Positions 36,411 through 43,625 of a stretch of 64,000 nucleotides of DNA are shown here, piece by piece (the stretch's first letter is position 1; each line of letters begins with the position of its first letter). This DNA is from Rhizobium sp. WYCCWR10014. Its GTDB lineage: Bacteria; Pseudomonadota; Alphaproteobacteria; Rhizobiales; Rhizobiaceae. The stretch lies in NCBI RefSeq assembly GCF_001657485.1, contig NZ_LXFU01000031.1, positions 65,485-129,484 of the forward strand, written 5' to 3'. Under the pieces are notes generated by a model, which saw nothing but the letters and a program-made list of their open reading frames with translations, made no database searches and had not been told where the DNA came from. The position numbers and the translations under genes are program-made.

Positions 36411-37232
36411 TCAGGCCAGCATCGCGGCGTTGTTCTCGAAGCCGCGAAGGGCTTCGGCGGTCGCCGTGCGCGAGAGGTCGTCGGCTGCGGGCGCGGCTGC
36501 TCGAAAGCGGGTGACGATGACAGGCTTCGGCGTATAAACAGGGTCGGGATCGAGCGGATGCGGGCAATTGGAGAAGCCGACGATCATGTCCATCTCGGCG
36601 CGCAGCTCGGCATAGTCGCCGCTGTTGGAAAGCTTGCCACGCCAATGGAAGCCGCCCTCATCATCGACGCGGACGGGGGCGAAGAGATTGAGAATCCCAG
36701 GGATGTCGCGCCTGGTGAGACCGAGCTTGCCGGCGACGAGCACGAGATTGTCGCGGGTGTTGCGGGTCTTGACGCCGGGATATTTCCCGGCATTCGAAGC
36801 TGCCGTCGAGCCACCCATCAGGCAGTCATGCGCGCCGGAACTGTCCTCGATCAGCGAAAACATCACCCGGCCCATATCCGAGAAGATTACGCGTCCTTTG
36901 CCGAGGGCGGTCGTCCACTGCACCTTGACCGTATCGACGAGATTGAGCCGCTCACTGGTGTCAGCGGCACTCCAGGCGACGAGCGCGACCGTCGACCCGC
37001 CTTCGCCCTGATCGATACGGAGCGCCTCGCCGCGCTTCAGCGCGGTCGACCAGTACCAGCCGCCGGGGATGGTTTCCTGATGGATGATCGCAGCCGCATC
37101 GATTGCGGGGGCGGGAAGGGGGCTCGGCGCCGGCAAGGCCTTCGGCGCAAATTCCAGCCCCTTCTTCTGATGTTCCTCATAACGCTGCCGGTTGGCGGCG
37201 ATTTCCTCGGGCGAACGTCTGATATGCATCAT
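36411..37232 (-). CDS. DUF1989 'urea carboxylase-associated' protein, large subunit of a probable carboxyguanidine deiminase
   Basis: A 273-residue DUF1989 protein, paralogous to its downstream neighbour. Recognisable parts are 'RRSPEEIAANRQRYEEHQKKGLEFAPKALP' (family N-terminus), 'IPGGWYWSTALKRGEALRIDQGEGGSTVALVAWSAADTSERLNLVDTVKVQWTTALGKGRVIFSDMGRVMFSLIEDSSGAHDCLMGGS' and 'LTRRDIPGILNLFAPVRVDDEGGFHW'. The potential zinc ligands H and C are in 'GAHDCLMGG'. Its start codon overlaps the ATPase stop (ATGA), so translation is coupled to the transporter. The role in guanidine breakdown is inferred from published work on the family and from the riboswitch. Confidence 0.88.
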   Translation of the reverse strand: MMHIRRSPEEIAANRQRYEEHQKKGLEFAPKALPAPSPLPAPAIDAAAIIHQETIPGGWYWSTALKRGEALRIDQGEGGSTVALVAWSAADTSERLNLVDTVKVQWTTALGKGRVIFSDMGRVMFSLIEDSSGAHDCLMGGSTAASNAGKYPGVKTRNTRDNLVLVAGKLGLTRRDIPGILNLFAPVRVDDEGGFHWRGKLSNSGDYAELRAEMDMIVGFSNCPHPLDPDPVYTPKPVIVTRFRAAAPAADDLSRTATAEALRGFENNAAMLA

Positions 37233-38059
37233 GGTTTTTCTCCTGACGGACTGGAAGCCGGGTCGTCCCGGCGAAGGCCCAGAGAAATGACCGGGCCGTC
37301 CCGGTCGGGGCTGAAGACGGAGGGCGCGCCGGCAAGCCTGGGCGGCCAGATCGAAATATCCTTGGTGATCGTCGCGCCGTAGCGCTCCTTTTCCTCCGGG
37401 CGATCACGCTTGCGCTCGAAGGCGACGACCCGCGTCGCCAGCGTGAAGGCCTCGCGCATGTCGTGCGTCACCATGACGACGGTCATCTGCGTTTCGTGCC
37501 AGAGGCGCTTCATCAATGTGTGGATTTCGGCGCGGATGCCGGGGTCGAGCGCGCCGAAGGGCTCATCGAGCAGCAGCACCTTCGGCTTCATGATCAGCGC
37601 CTGCGCCAGTGCCAGGCGCTGCTGCATGCCACCGGAAAGCTGCGCCGGATATTTGTCCTCGGCGCCGGAAAGGCCGACTTCGCCGATCAGCCGCCGTGCC
37701 TCGTCGACGGCGCTGCGGCGGGCAGCGCCAAAAAGCTTGGCCTTGTAGCGGGACGCCGAGAGTTCGCGCCCGAGCAGCACGTTTCCGAGGACCGTCAGAT
37801 GCGGGAAGACGGAGTAGCGCTGGAAGACGACGCCGCGATCCGGGCCTGGCTCCTGCGGCAGCGCTTCGCCGTCGAGCAGGATCGTGCCCCGCGTCGGCCG
37901 CTCCTGGCCGAGCAGCATGCGCAGGAACGTCGACTTGCCACAGCCGGACGGTCCGACAAGGGCGACGAAGGCGCGCGAAGCGACGGTCAGCGATACGTCC
38001 TCAAGCACGATCTGGTCGCCATACTCCTTCCAGACCTTTTCGATCACCAGTTCGCTCAT
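37229..38059 (-). CDS. ABC importer ATPase of the guanidine operon
   Basis: A 276-residue ATPase of the nitrate/sulfonate/taurine (SsuB/TauB) class. Walker A is '[22 protein letters not shown]', the Q-loop 'GVVFQRYSVFPHLTVLGNVLLGREL', the signature 'LSGGMQQRLALAQALIMKPKVLLLDEPFGALDPGIRAEIH', and the H-loop 'VMVTHDMREAFTLATRVVAFERKRDRPEEKERYGATITKDISIWPP'. The tail after the nucleotide-binding core is typical of carboxylase-linked transporters. It overlaps the permease stop by four bases (ATGA). It energises import of guanidine or a guanidino compound. Confidence 0.92.
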   Translation of the reverse strand: MSELVIEKVWKEYGDQIVLEDVSLTVASRAFVALVGPSGCGKSTFLRMLLGQERPTRGTILLDGEALPQEPGPDRGVVFQRYSVFPHLTVLGNVLLGRELSASRYKAKLFGAARRSAVDEARRLIGEVGLSGAEDKYPAQLSGGMQQRLALAQALIMKPKVLLLDEPFGALDPGIRAEIHTLMKRLWHETQMTVVMVTHDMREAFTLATRVVAFERKRDRPEEKERYGATITKDISIWPPRLAGAPSVFSPDRDGPVISLGLRRDDPASSPSGEKP

Positions 38060-38874
38060 GCCTGCTTCTCCAGCTCCGACCAGGGGAAGACGGCGATGCG
38101 GATGCGATCGAGGATATAATTCATGATCACGGCGAGCAGCGTGATCCAGACGACATAGGGAAAGATGACGTCCATCGAGAGATAGCGGCGGACGAGGAAA
38201 ATGCGGTAGCCGAGACCGGAATCCGACGAAATCGCCTCGGCCGCGATCAGGAACAGCCAGGCGGGACCGAGCTGGAGCCTCAGGCAGGTGATCAGCCGCG
38301 GCAGGACCTGCGGCAGCACGACCCGAAGCCCGATCTGCCAGGAAGAGCCGCCGAGCGTCTCAGCCTTGACGATCTGTTCACGCGGCAGCTCCAGTGCCTT
38401 CAGCGCAAGGTCGCGGATCATCGTCGGCGCTACGCCGATGACGATGAGCGCGATCTTCGAGGCTTCGCCAAGCCCCATGGCGATGAAGAGGATCGGCAGC
38501 AGCGCCAGCGGCGGCACCATCGAGATGACGGCGACGAAGGGCGAGAGCAGGGCTCGCAGATATGGCAGCATGCCGATCAGCATGCCGATGACGAGCGCCG
38601 TGATCGTCGAGATGCCAAGGCCGGCAAACAGCCGGACCAGGCTCGCGCCGGTATCGGACCAGAGCAGATATTGGCCGGTGCGCGGATCGGCGATGAAGGC
38701 CAGGCGGTCGATCGCATCGGCAAAACCGGCAAGACCGGGCAACAGCTTGTCGTTGGCATTTTCCGCCAGCCGCGCCGCCGAGCCGAACGTGTAGGCAACG
38801 ATCAGCAGCACGAAGGGCAGCAGCGTCAAGGCAAGCTGCGCGCCCCGGCTCGGTCTGGTGTTGATCCAGCGCAT
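38056..38874 (-). CDS. ABC importer permease of the guanidine operon
   Basis: A 272-residue BPD_transp_1 permease with about six membrane helices and the EAA loop 'LALKALELPREQIVKAETLGGSSWQIGLRVVLPQVLPRLITCLRLQLGPAWLFLIAAEAI', which contacts the ATPase. It is close to SsuC/TauC. A periplasmic stretch between the first two helices contains 'ADPRTGQYLLWSDTGASLVRLFAGLG'. It is followed without a gap by the ATPase gene and preceded by a hairpin in the gap after the binding-protein gene, consistent with stepped-down expression. Confidence 0.92.
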   Translation of the reverse strand: MRWINTRPSRGAQLALTLLPFVLLIVAYTFGSAARLAENANDKLLPGLAGFADAIDRLAFIADPRTGQYLLWSDTGASLVRLFAGLGISTITALVIGMLIGMLPYLRALLSPFVAVISMVPPLALLPILFIAMGLGEASKIALIVIGVAPTMIRDLALKALELPREQIVKAETLGGSSWQIGLRVVLPQVLPRLITCLRLQLGPAWLFLIAAEAISSDSGLGYRIFLVRRYLSMDVIFPYVVWITLLAVIMNYILDRIRIAVFPWSELEKQA

Positions 38875-38902
38875 GAGGAAAGCTCCACTGATGAAGGTCG
38901 GA

Positions 38903-38924
38903 CGGCGCGGTCAAAGCCGCGCCG
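38903..38924 (-). other. Intercistronic hairpin after the binding-protein gene
   Basis: CGGCGCGG (38903-38910) and CCGCGCCG (38917-38924) form a perfect 8-bp stem with a 6-base loop in the 65-bp gap between the binding protein and the permease. No T-tract, so an mRNA-stability or attenuation element is more likely than a full terminator. Confidence 0.6.
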
Positions 38925-38939
38925 CTGCTTTGAGATCGC

Positions 38940-40013
38940 TCAGAGCGAACCGTCGGCGGCTGCCTTCATGTAGGTCTCGGTGAAGCGCAGCTTGACGTTG
39001 CCGCTGTCGCCGAGGATCTTGCCGTCCGGCATTTCGATGCCGATGACATCGGCGGAGGGCGCGCCATTGCCGAGCAGGCCCTTCTCGAACAGGAAGTTGC
39101 GGACAAGATCCATTGTCTTCGGCAGGCTGCCCGAGGCAGTGAAGGCAACGGCATCGGCCGGCTTGGCAAACAGCTTGGTGGCGGCAAGCTGGGATTCGAA
39201 GCCCTTGAGATCGGTGCCCGATGCCTGGCCCATCGCCTCGCGGGCGGCCTTGCCGTCGGCACTGTCGGCAGTCAGCAGTGCTGCGGTTTCATACCAGATG
39301 CCGGCGAGCGCCTTGCCGAAATTCGGGTTGTCCTTCAGCACGCCTGAATTGGCGACCATCAGGTCGATGATCTCGCCCGGCACCTGCGAGCTATCGAAGA
39401 CCTTCTTGGCCGTGGGATCCTCGAGGATGGTCGAGACCAGCGGATTCCAGGTGACGACCGCGGTCACGTCTGCCGTCTTGTAGGCGGCGACCATATCGGC
39501 ATCGGAGGTGTTGACCACTTTCACATCGCGCTCGGTCAGCTTGATGCTCTCGAGCGCGCGGGCCAGCAGATAATGCGAGACGGAAAATTCGACGAGATTG
39601 ACGTTCTGTCCCTTGATGTCGGCAAGGCTCGCCTTGTCCTTGAGGATGACGGCATCATTGCCGTTCGAGAAGTCGCCGACAATTACGGCCGTGGTATCGA
39701 CGCCGCCGGCAGCCGGGATCGACAGGCCGTCCATGTTGGTCAGCGTCACGGCGTCGAAGGCGCCTGCGGTATACTGGTTCATCGATTCGACGTAGTCGTT
39801 GAACTGGGTGACCTCGATCTTGATGCCGTATTTGTCGGCCCATTTCTTGACGATGCCGTGATCAGCAGCATAACCCCAGGGCATCCAGCCGACGTAAATC
39901 GACCAGGCGACCTTGAAGTCAGTCTTCTGTTCGGCCTTGGCGATGGAGCCGAGTCCCAGCACCAGGGACGCCGTCAGTGCGGTAATCGATAGAATCTTCG
40001 AAAAAGTCTGCAT
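38940..40013 (-). CDS. Periplasmic substrate-binding protein of the guanidine operon
   Basis: A 357-residue SsuA/TauA/NMT1-like binding protein. The signal peptide runs to 'GLGSIAKA' (about residue 26); the mature protein begins 'EQKTDFKVAWSIYVGWMPWGYAADHGIVKKWADKYGIKIEVTQFNDYVESMNQYTAGAFDAVTLTNMDGLSIPAAGG'. The family usually binds small anions, but this subgroup travels with urea/guanidine carboxylases. It is the first gene after the riboswitch. The ATG at 40013 has AAAGGGG upstream; that ribosome site sits inside an inverted repeat with the terminator arm. The ligand (guanidine or a derivative) is inferred. Confidence 0.92.
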   Translation of the reverse strand: MQTFSKILSITALTASLVLGLGSIAKAEQKTDFKVAWSIYVGWMPWGYAADHGIVKKWADKYGIKIEVTQFNDYVESMNQYTAGAFDAVTLTNMDGLSIPAAGGVDTTAVIVGDFSNGNDAVILKDKASLADIKGQNVNLVEFSVSHYLLARALESIKLTERDVKVVNTSDADMVAAYKTADVTAVVTWNPLVSTILEDPTAKKVFDSSQVPGEIIDLMVANSGVLKDNPNFGKALAGIWYETAALLTADSADGKAAREAMGQASGTDLKGFESQLAATKLFAKPADAVAFTASGSLPKTMDLVRNFLFEKGLLGNGAPSADVIGIEMPDGKILGDSGNVKLRFTETYMKAAADGSL

Positions 40014-40021
40014 TGAAATTC

Positions 40022-40045
40022 CCCTTTTGCTTTTCTTCAAAAGGG
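40022..40045 (-). promoter_or_regulatory. Inverted repeat that can mask the ribosome site of the binding-protein gene
   Basis: CCCTTTTG (40022-40029) and CAAAAGGG (40038-40045) are perfectly complementary. On the transcribed strand the distal arm is the Shine-Dalgarno region (AAAGGGGAA) and the proximal arm is shared with the 3' side of the terminator stem at 40039-40076, so the two structures exclude each other. Confidence 0.6.
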
Positions 40046-40076
40046 ATCGGCAATGACCATCGTGCCGCCAATCCCT
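40039..40076 (-). terminator. Riboswitch expression-platform terminator
   Basis: On the minus strand AAGGGATTGGC pairs with GCCGATCCCTT (one G-U), leaving a loop of about 16 bases, and is followed by TTTT. It begins about 9 bases after the riboswitch core, as expected for transcription control by guanidine. Confidence 0.75.
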
Positions 40077-40084
40077 TGGCTTAC

Positions 40085-40195
40085 GAGGTCTCCCGGGCTT
40101 TTGTCCCGCCGTGCACCCGGCGGGATGTCTCCCCTGCCGGTGGTAGCTCTCGGACCAGCCACGCCCTGCGACGCCGGAACCCTAGCCACCAACTC
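40085..40195 (-). ncRNA. Guanidine-I riboswitch (ykkC class)
   Basis: Read on the minus strand, the leader contains in order CTAGGGTTCCG (from about 40185), CTGGTCCGAGAG (about 40160-40149) and GCACGGCGGGACAAAAGCCC followed by GGGAGA (about 40114 to 40089). These are the diagnostic conserved blocks of the guanidine-I aptamer. GGTGGCT at the 5' end can pair with AGCTACC after the CGAGAG block to close P1. It is followed by a terminator hairpin and then the ABC importer/carboxylase operon, the usual gene context of this class in Proteobacteria. Binding of free guanidine should prevent termination. Confidence 0.95.
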
Positions 40196-40207
40196 TGCAA
40201 CTATCGA

Positions 40208-40223
40208 AGCAAAGTGCGTGCCA
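40208..40223 (-). promoter_or_regulatory. Sigma-54 (RpoN) promoter of the guanidine operon
   Basis: On the minus strand TTGGCACG-CACT-TTGCT: GG and GC dinucleotides with exactly 10 bases between them, matching YTGGCACGRNNNTTGCW at all but one degenerate position. The -24 core TGGCAC is at 40223-40218 and the -12 core TTGCT at 40212-40208. The predicted start, about 40197, is at the 5' edge of the riboswitch. Confidence 0.88.
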
Positions 40224-40295
40224 AATTATAAATCATTGATTTTATTGAGGGTGCGATGGCACCAATTTCCTGGAAAATGCAATAGTGCATGCACT

Positions 40296-40312
40296 TGCAC
40301 AGAAAATGTGCG
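40296..40312. promoter_or_regulatory. NtrC-like enhancer site
   Basis: TGCACAGAAAATGTGCG is a 17-bp dyad with the TGCAC-N7-GTGC spacing of NtrC sites, centred about 107 bases upstream of the predicted sigma-54 start. A second palindrome, GTGCATGCAC, lies at 40285-40294. Known NtrC enhancers sit at such distances. Inference only. Confidence 0.55.
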
Positions 40313-40397
40313 TATTCTGCCGCCACCTTAGGCGTTGGTTCTTTTTTGCCCAGTTTAAAAAAAGCAGCAGGCAGAGCACGCAGACGCCGAATTGCGG

Positions 40398-41315
40398 CTA
40401 GTTCCGAAAGGTCCCGGGCGGGATCGTCGTTACCAGCCGGATATCGCGGCGGAAATTCGACGGTGACATGCCGGCGATGTGGCGGAAGGATTTGTTGAAG
40501 GCGCTGATCGAGCCGAAGCCGCTGTCCATCGCCACCTGCAGCACGTTGGCGCCCTCGCTCATCAGCATCGCCTGGGCGCGCGACAGCCGCAGCAGCGTCA
40601 CGTATTTGCTGAGCGTCATGCCGGTCGATCGCTTGAACAGGTTCATCGCATATTTCGGATGCAGGTCGGCAGCGCGGGCGATATCGACCGAATCGATGTC
40701 GTGCAGGAAATTGGCGGCGATGAAATCGCACATGCGCGCGACGCTGCGTGAGGAATGCGGATGCGGGTGATCGCCCTCGAGATTGATGGTCGCCTGCGAC
40801 GTCATGGAATAGGGTTCGAGCGCGATGCGCTCGATGCGTAGCAGCAGCTCGTCGACGGCGTGCTGGGCCTTGGCGGGATCGCCGGAATTGGCATAGCGGA
40901 ACCAGCGGGTAAAGTTCTCGTTGTCTGCAGCATCCGTTGCCGAGGTCAGCAGCGTCTCGCCCTTCATCAGCCGGCTGGAAACGCTGATCGGCAGGCGCAA
41001 CCGGAAGAAATAGACGAGCGGCAGATGGGCGCCGGCATAGAGCGAATCGTCTGAGGATTCGTCCATCTGATGCGGCTGACCACCCCAGAACAGGCACATT
41101 TCCCCGGCGTTCAGCCGGAATTCGTGATCGCTCATCCGGTAGTGCACGGTGCCGCGCATCACATAGTTGACCTCGACCTGCGCGTGCCAGTGCGGCATGG
41201 CCATGACAGGCGGATGGGCATGAAACATCTGCAGCGCCGTTGGCAATCCCTCGATGCTGCTCGCGCCGGGTTGGTAGATTGCACGTGTGCCGACCTTACT
41301 TTCCGCCAAATTCAT
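40398..41315 (-). CDS. AraC family transcriptional regulator
   Basis: A 305-residue regulator. The N-terminal cupin-like sensing domain has 'MPHWHAQVEVNYVMRGTVHYRMSDHEFRLNAGEMCLFWGGQPHQM' (about residues 40-85). The C-terminal double helix-turn-helix covers about 195-300 ('MCDFIAANFLHDIDSVDIARAADLHPKYAMNLFKRSTGMTLSKYVTLLRLSRAQAMLMSEGANVLQVAMDSGFGSISAFNKSFRHIAGMSPSNFRRD'). It resembles MelR-type sugar regulators. It is divergent, with an 86-bp gap, from the CUT1 sugar importer operon, which it probably activates. It is transcribed toward the guanidine operon but ends before that operon's promoter region. Confidence 0.92.
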   Translation of the reverse strand: MNLAESKVGTRAIYQPGASSIEGLPTALQMFHAHPPVMAMPHWHAQVEVNYVMRGTVHYRMSDHEFRLNAGEMCLFWGGQPHQMDESSDDSLYAGAHLPLVYFFRLRLPISVSSRLMKGETLLTSATDAADNENFTRWFRYANSGDPAKAQHAVDELLLRIERIALEPYSMTSQATINLEGDHPHPHSSRSVARMCDFIAANFLHDIDSVDIARAADLHPKYAMNLFKRSTGMTLSKYVTLLRLSRAQAMLMSEGANVLQVAMDSGFGSISAFNKSFRHIAGMSPSNFRRDIRLVTTIPPGTFRN

Positions 41316-41401
41316 ATTCCCTTTTTAGGAGACACCCGCTCCCTTGCAGATAGTCTAACCGCGTTCGTGAAAGATCGGCAATTGAAAAGGGAGGATTTTC
41401 A

Positions 41402-42676
41402 ATGCGCTTCAAACTTCTCGCTGCGACCGCAGCTGTCGCAGTGCTTGCTTCCGGCTCCGCATTCGCGCAGTCGGCCAATCTCACCATCTGGAGCTGGAAT
41501 ACGGCCGCGTCAGGGCTGAAGTCCACACTCGCAGGCTTCAACAAACAGTTTCCCGATATCAAGATCACGGTCGAGGATCTTGGAAACGGCCAGGTCTTCG
41601 ACAAGACGCTCGCTGCCTGCGCTGCCGGTGGCGATGGCTTGCCCGACATCGTCAGCATCGAAAACTTCGAGGCTGAAATCTTCTGGAGTCGTTTCCCGGA
41701 TTGCTTCGCCAATCTGAAGGAACTCGGATACACGCCCGAGATCCAGGCGAAATTCCCCGAATTCAAGCGCACCGAGCTCGAGGTCGGCGATGTTGCCTAC
41801 GCCATGCCGTGGGATTCCGGCCCTGTCGCCGTCTTTTACCGCCGCGACCTCTACGAAAAGGCCGGCGTCGATCCGAGCACCATCAGCACCTGGGACGATT
41901 TCATCGCTGCCGGCAAGAAGATTTCCGCCGCCAATCCCGGCGTCGTTATGGCCCAGGCCGACTTCAACGGCGACAGCGAATGGTTTCGCATGATCGCCAA
42001 CGAACAGGGTTGCGGCTATTACTCGACCGACGGCCAGTCCATCACCATCAACCAGCCGGCCTGCGTTGCCACGCTGCAAAAGGTGAAGGAGATGAAGGAT
42101 GCCGGTACGCTGACGGCGGCCAACTGGGAAGAGAAAATCCAGGCCGATACCGCCGGCAAGGCTGCGAGCCAGATGTATGGCGGCTGGTATGAGGGCACCG
42201 TGCGCTCGACCTCTCCCGATCTCAAGGGCAAATGGGGTGTCTACAAAATGCCGAGCCTGACGGCCGACGGGCCCCATGCCGCCAATCTCGGCGGTTCGTC
42301 GCTCGCCATTTCGGCGACGTCCGCGAATAAGGAAGCCGCCTGGAAATTCGTCAACTATGCCCTCGGCACGGATGAGGGTCAGATCACCATGCTGAAGGAG
42401 TTCGGTCTGGTCCCGTCGCTGCTTTCGGCCGAGAAAGATCCCTTCGTCAGTGAGGCGCAGCCCTATTGGGGCGGCCAGAAGGTCTGGGCCGATATCCTGG
42501 CGACGCTGCCGAAGATCGTACCGAGCCGCGGCACCGCCTTCCAGAGCGATGCCGATGCCATCTACAAGGCGACGCAGACGAAGTTCTTCTCCGGCGGCTA
42601 TCCCGATGCGAAGGCGGCTCTCGACGATGCCGCCAACCAGATCGCTTCGGCGACCGGCCTTCCGATCGCTCAATGA
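41402..42676 (+). CDS. CUT1 sugar ABC importer, substrate-binding protein
   Basis: A 424-residue extracellular solute-binding protein family 1 member. The signal peptide ends 'SGSAFAQ' (about residue 23). The mature part shows 'NLTIWSWNTAASGLKSTLAGFNKQFPDIKITVEDLGNGQVFDKTLAACAAGGDGLPDIVSIENFEAEIFWSRFPDCFANLKELG' and 'YAMPWDSGPVAVFYRRDLYEKAGVDPSTISTWDDFIAAGKKI'. It is closest in style to LacE/AraN-type oligosaccharide binders. GGGAGGA precedes the ATG. It heads a five-gene operon, with a hairpin immediately after the stop. The sugar is unknown; no glycosidase is encoded nearby. Confidence 0.9.
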   Translation: MRFKLLAATAAVAVLASGSAFAQSANLTIWSWNTAASGLKSTLAGFNKQFPDIKITVEDLGNGQVFDKTLAACAAGGDGLPDIVSIENFEAEIFWSRFPDCFANLKELGYTPEIQAKFPEFKRTELEVGDVAYAMPWDSGPVAVFYRRDLYEKAGVDPSTISTWDDFIAAGKKISAANPGVVMAQADFNGDSEWFRMIANEQGCGYYSTDGQSITINQPACVATLQKVKEMKDAGTLTAANWEEKIQADTAGKAASQMYGGWYEGTVRSTSPDLKGKWGVYKMPSLTADGPHAANLGGSSLAISATSANKEAAWKFVNYALGTDEGQITMLKEFGLVPSLLSAEKDPFVSEAQPYWGGQKVWADILATLPKIVPSRGTAFQSDADAIYKATQTKFFSGGYPDAKAALDDAANQIASATGLPIAQ

Positions 42677-42684
42677 ATGACGAT

Positions 42685-42707
42685 GCCGGGCGCTTCAGGC
42701 GCCCGGC
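42685..42707 (+). other. Intercistronic hairpin after the sugar-binding protein gene
   Basis: GCCGGGCGC (42685-42693) and GCGCCCGGC (42699-42707) form a perfect 9-bp stem with loop TTCAG, followed by only TTT and then Cs. It probably stabilises the binding-protein message and dampens downstream expression. Confidence 0.65.
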
Positions 42708-42764
42708 TTTCCCCCGGCTTGCAATGCGGCTGGTCATTCGTTGGTTTTGTGAGGAGGAGGCCCG

Positions 42765-43625
42765 ATGCCGTTCAGAACCCGGAGCGCCTATGCGTTCCTC
42801 GCCCCCTATCTGCTGGTCTTTGCCACCTTCTGGCTCTGGCCAATCATCAATTCGTTCCTGATCTCCTTTCAGAACACCCGCATTAACCCGTGGAAATACA
42901 GCTTCCAGGCCAATTGGGGCCGGCTCTTCTATGACCCGGCCTTCTACAACGCTCTTTACAACACGCTGATCATCCTGGTGATCCAGGTGCCAATTATGAT
43001 TGCGCTTGCAACCGTGATGGCGGTGCTGCTCAATTCACCGCTGCTGAAAGCGCGCCCGCTCTTTCGCTTCGCCTTCTTTGCCCCCGTCGTCGTCGGCGAG
43101 GTCGCCTATGCTGCCGTCTTCCGGCTGATGTTCAGTCTCGATTTCGGCATCATCAACAAAATGATTTCAGCAATCGGCCTCAGTCCGGTTTCTTGGTTCG
43201 ACAATGCGAATGCGGCAATGGCGGTGTTGATCATCGCAGTCACATGGCGCTGGGCCGGCTATAACGCCATCATCCTCCTTGCCGGACTGCAGTCGATCCC
43301 CGAGGACGTTTACGAGGCGGCAACGCTCGACCGGGTGAGCAAGACGCAGCAATTCTTTCACATCACCCTGCCGCTGCTGAAACCGATCATCCTCTTCTGC
43401 GTGGTACTGTCGGTGATCGGCACCATGCAGCTCTTCACCGAGCCCTACCTGATCACCTATCGCGGTGGCCCGGGCGGCGGCACGGAGACCCTTGGTCTGC
43501 TGCTCTACCGCCAGGGCTTCACCTCATTGAACTTCGGTTATGCCTCGGCGATCGCCTATACGATAGCTGCCCTTGCCGTGGCGATCTCGCTTTTCAATCT
43601 CTGGGTCGGGAGGGATCCGAAATGA
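42765..43625 (+). CDS. CUT1 sugar ABC importer, permease 1 (LacF/MalF-like)
   Basis: A 286-residue permease with six membrane helices: 'AYAFLAPYLLVFATFWLWPIINSFLISFQNTR' as helix 1 and the EAA loop 'GLQSIPEDVYEAATLDRVSKTQQFFHITLPLLKPIILFCVVLSV' near residues 175-215. A ribosome site GAGGAGG precedes the ATG. Its stop overlaps the next permease start by four bases (ATGA), indicating coupled synthesis of the heterodimer. Confidence 0.92.
   Translation: MPFRTRSAYAFLAPYLLVFATFWLWPIINSFLISFQNTRINPWKYSFQANWGRLFYDPAFYNALYNTLIILVIQVPIMIALATVMAVLLNSPLLKARPLFRFAFFAPVVVGEVAYAAVFRLMFSLDFGIINKMISAIGLSPVSWFDNANAAMAVLIIAVTWRWAGYNAIILLAGLQSIPEDVYEAATLDRVSKTQQFFHITLPLLKPIILFCVVLSVIGTMQLFTEPYLITYRGGPGGGTETLGLLLYRQGFTSLNFGYASAIAYTIAALAVAISLFNLWVGRDPK

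Noticed and set aside
37609-38973. 454-codon plus-strand frame across the ATPase and permease genes
   Set aside because: Arginine/aspartate-rich shadow spanning two real genes and their junction.
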